Of a stretch of 8,063 nt of DNA, positions 6,205 through 8,063 are shown piece by piece. The stretch's first letter is position 1. Every line of letters starts with the position of its first letter. The notes below the pieces were generated by a model. It was not told the origin of the DNA. It saw only the letters and a list, made by a program, of their open reading frames with translations, and made no database searches. The DNA is from an uncultured Mailhella sp. (GTDB taxonomy: Bacteria > Desulfobacterota > Desulfovibrionia > Desulfovibrionales > Desulfovibrionaceae): the NCBI GenBank assembly GCA_905192935.1, contig CAJJMX010000064.1, forward strand, positions 1-8,063. Direction: 5' to 3'. The position numbers and the translations under genes were made by a program.

Positions 6205-7620
6205 ATGCAGGATGTAGTTGTTAACTGGACCGGTCTCGACTGGCTGGCCATATTCATGTATCTCGGCATCATGATTCTGGTGGGCTGGTACGTTTCCCGG
6301 AAGGTGAAGAACTCCGAAGACTATCTCATGGCGGGAAGAGCCCTGTCCTATCCCATGGTCGTGGCCACGGTCGCCGCCACATGGTACGGCTCGGGCGCCG
6401 TGTTCGGCACCGCCGAACTCGCCTTCAACGCCGGCATAGCCGCCTTCGTGGTCTGGTGCGTGCCCGCGCATCTCGGTCGTATTCCTCTGGCCCTGTGGGT
6501 GGCTCCCCGCGTGCGCGGCGTGAAGGAAAACACCATTCCCTCGCTGCTCGGCAGACTCTACGCAAGACCCGTGGCCGTTCTCGGCGCCATTCTCATCGTC
6601 TGCTACTCCAGCCGTCTCATGGATATCGTTTCCGTGGGCATCATGGGCAATACCGTCACGGGCCTGCCCAACTGGATCATAGGCGCGGTCATCGTGGGCG
6701 TCGTCATATGCTATTCCATGTTCGGCGGACTGTGGTCCGTGGTCATGACGGACGTGCTTCAGTTCTTCCTCATGACCAGCCTCACCCTCCTTCTGCTGCC
6801 CGGCGTGTGGAGCAGCGTCGGCGGCTTCGAGGGGCTTCGTGCCGCGCTTCCTGCGGGCCACTTTTCTCCCACGGGCGGCCTGCCCGTCAGTCAGATCATC
6901 GTCTTCTTCCTTCTGGGCTTCCAGGTCTATGCCGACCCTGCCGCCTATCAGCGCTTCGGCGCCTCCAACAGCGCGAAGACCGCCAAGCGCGCTTATCTGA
7001 CCTGCCTGCTCATCTGGATGGCCTTTGATACCGTCATGACCATGCTCGGCCTCGGCGCTCGGGCCATGTATCCCGATCTTCAGGGCAGCAAGGCCTTCCT
7101 CACCATGGCCATCAACGCCATGCCGCCGTTCCTGACGGGCCTCTGGATATGCTCCATTCTCGCGGTCATCATGTCCACCATGAGCTCCTTCTTCCTCGTG
7201 GGCGCCACCACGCTCACCTGCGACCTCATCAAGCCCATGTTCCGCCCCTGCATGACGGACAAGGAACAGATACGTCTCACGCGTATCTTCATGGTCTGCA
7301 TAGGCCTGAGCGGCTGTCTTCTGGCCTTCCAGTTCTCCGCCGTGCTCGATGCCGTCATCTTCCTCGGCGGTCTCTATCTGTCGTCCGCCTTCGTGCCTGT
7401 GCTGGGCGGCCTGTTCTGGAAATGGCGCTTCACCGTGACGGGGGGCTTCCTCAGCATGCTCGGAGGCATGGGGACCACCCTTGTCTGGCAGTCCATGGGC
7501 AATCCTTTCGGACTCAAGCCCGTTCTTGTGGCTCTGCCCGTGTCCTTCCTGCTTTTCCTCATCGGAAACATGATCGGCAAGCCCATCGACCGCAATGCCG
7601 AACCCGTCAATGAATGCTGA
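6205..7620 (+). CDS. Sodium:solute symporter (SSS family)
   Basis: I start this 471-residue protein at the ATG at 6205, six bases after a strong AGGAGAG (6192-6198). An upstream in-frame ATG at 6145 would overlap the lyase-like gene and add 20 unconserved residues. The protein is an inner-membrane, multi-helix symporter of the LeuT fold, likely 12-13 helices. Family marks are S-E-D-Y-L-M-A-G-R after the first helix, W-Y-G-S-G in the next helix region, the SSS signature G174-G-L-W-S-V-V-M-T182-D183-x-x-Q186, and the sodium-site helix I322-M-S324-T325 followed by V-G-A-T-T-L-T-C-D-L (332-341). It should couple sodium entry to uptake of an organic solute such as an amino acid, carboxylate or osmolyte; the substrate is not readable. 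Placement right after the lyase-like gene (31-base gap) suggests it supplies that enzyme's substrate. Confidence 0.92.
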   Translation: MQDVVVNWTGLDWLAIFMYLGIMILVGWYVSRKVKNSEDYLMAGRALSYPMVVATVAATWYGSGAVFGTAELAFNAGIAAFVVWCVPAHLGRIPLALWVAPRVRGVKENTIPSLLGRLYARPVAVLGAILIVCYSSRLMDIVSVGIMGNTVTGLPNWIIGAVIVGVVICYSMFGGLWSVVMTDVLQFFLMTSLTLLLLPGVWSSVGGFEGLRAALPAGHFSPTGGLPVSQIIVFFLLGFQVYADPAAYQRFGASNSAKTAKRAYLTCLLIWMAFDTVMTMLGLGARAMYPDLQGSKAFLTMAINAMPPFLTGLWICSILAVIMSTMSSFFLVGATTLTCDLIKPMFRPCMTDKEQIRLTRIFMVCIGLSGCLLAFQFSAVLDAVIFLGGLYLSSAFVPVLGGLFWKWRFTVTGGFLSMLGGMGTTLVWQSMGNPFGLKPVLVALPVSFLLFLIGNMIGKPIDRNAEPVNEC

Positions 7621-7634
7621 AAAAGGAGAGTATC

Positions 7635-7820
7635 ATGGAACAGAGCGTTGCTGCCGACCTCAAGTTCGTCGTGGCCATCATCGTGGAAGCCGTGGTCCTC
7701 GTGTGGGGACTCGTGAACGGCGTGAGTCTGCTCGGCTATATTCTGCCGGGGCTGGTGGCCGTGGTCTGTCTGGCCATCACCGTGCTTGCCATTCGTGACT
7801 TTTTTCGCCAGCACGGCTGA
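7635..7820 (+). CDS. Small two-helix membrane protein, possible symporter partner
   Basis: This is a 61-residue hydrophobic protein with two likely membrane helices, about residues 11-29 and 34-54, and a basic C-terminal tail (R-D-F-F-R-Q-H-G). I start it at 7635 because AAGGAG (7623-7628) lies six bases before. An ATG at 7614 that overlaps the symporter stop codon lacks its own good site and would add seven residues. It sits 14 bases after the symporter gene. Some SSS and related carriers have a small membrane protein encoded beside them (for example YjcH with ActP, YhdT with PanF), so an accessory-subunit role is plausible. I see no clear match to those families, and in them the small gene comes first, whereas here it comes second. 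Confidence 0.75.
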   Translation: MEQSVAADLKFVVAIIVEAVVLVWGLVNGVSLLGYILPGLVAVVCLAITVLAIRDFFRQHG

Positions 7821-7826
7821 GGTCTT

Positions 7827-7842
7827 CTGACGCTCCCGTCAG
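7827..7842 (+). other. Short intergenic hairpin
   Basis: CTGACG (7827-7832) and CGTCAG (7837-7842) form a perfect six-pair stem with a four-base loop CTCC, which wobble pairs can lengthen. It lies in the 50-base gap before the last gene. No T-tract follows, so it is not a convincing terminator; it may be an RNA-stability element or incidental. Confidence 0.35.
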
Positions 7843-7870
7843 GGGGCGGAGCACCGTTTGGGAGTTTTCT

Positions 7871-8063
7871 ATGGACATGATGGCTACACCCGTCACCGTT
7901 TCCAGGGAAGAGGCGCTGAAAAAGGCCCGCGGCAAGGGCGGCCTTCTGGGCAGGATATTCGTCCGGAAGCCGTTGACCGAGATCCGTCTGGAGTACGTGC
8001 GCTTCTACATGGTCACGCTGCCCTATGCCGTGGAAGCGAGACGCTTTCCCTTCCGCAGGCATG
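7871..8063 (+). CDS. Start of an unrecognised gene, cut by the window edge
   Basis: An open frame begins at the ATG at 7871, six bases after GGAG (7861-7864), and runs without a stop to the end, giving the first 64 residues. The N-terminus is polar and basic (V-S-R-E-E-A-L-K-K-A-R-G-K-G-G), followed by R-I-F-V-R-K-P-L-T-E-I-R-L-E-Y-V-R-F-Y. There is no signal peptide or membrane helix in the visible part. I do not recognise the family. The same strand and the 50-base spacing suggest it belongs to the same operon, and codon style matches the neighbours. A second in-frame ATG at 7877-7879 and a third at 7880-7882 could also serve as starts, but the first is best spaced. Confidence 0.65.
   Translation, partial: MDMMATPVTVSREEALKKARGKGGLLGRIFVRKPLTEIRLEYVRFYMVTLPYAVEARRFPFRRH

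Noticed and set aside
1..8063. CRISPR array, tRNA, rRNA or insertion sequence
   Set aside because: I saw no regularly spaced repeats, no cloverleaf or rRNA-like sequence, and no transposase or terminal inverted repeats.

Overview
This window reads as one accessory or catabolic gene cluster from a GC-rich bacterium. A LysR-type regulator on the minus strand faces seven plus-strand genes that are closely spaced and probably form one operon. The dense GC-rich coding, short gaps with GGAG-type ribosome binding sites, and an AT-rich divergent promoter would fit an anaerobic Desulfovibrionaceae-like genome (Thermodesulfobacteriota). That placement is an impression from style, has low confidence, and no marker gene here can confirm it.

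Layout. Positions 1-293 hold no gene I can support; they start AT-rich and become GC-rich. A LysR regulator occupies 294-1226 (minus). The 1227-1452 gap is AT-rich between about 1290 and 1370, with back-to-back promoter-like elements and two ATTG/CAAT inverted repeats, one of which fits the T-N11-A LysR box. The plus-strand genes follow: a PhnD-like solute-binding protein without a signal peptide (1453-2253), an ornithine cyclodeaminase/mu-crystallin family protein (2282-3286), an MFS transporter (3357-4628), a histidine/phenylalanine ammonia-lyase family protein (4644-6173), a sodium:solute symporter (6205-7620), a 61-residue two-helix membrane protein (7635-7820), and the start of an unrecognised gene that runs off the window (7871-8063).

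The main point of interest is the ammonia-lyase homologue. It is full length and keeps the family scaffold (YGFNTGVG, R-G-S-I-G, D-L-x-x-L-A-H, Q-D-P, D-N-P, E-D-H). At the place where the family has the Ala-Ser-Gly triad that cyclises to the MIO electrophile, it has only Glu-Ala, one residue shorter and in an intact reading frame. It therefore cannot make MIO by the known route. Other residues that line the usual active site also differ. Its cluster partner, the cyclodeaminase-like protein, has an Arg in its dinucleotide-binding glycine loop and lacks the Asp expected in the catalytic G-A-D motif.

Working model (inference): the cluster imports an amino-acid-like or related organic acid through the SSS symporter (perhaps with the small membrane protein) and/or the MFS carrier. 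It then processes that compound with an MIO-less lyase-fold enzyme and an NAD(P)-dependent imine/amino-acid reductase-like enzyme. The cytoplasmic PhnD-like protein may act as a ligand-binding or enzymatic partner, and the LysR protein controls the operon. The substrate cannot be read from the sequence.
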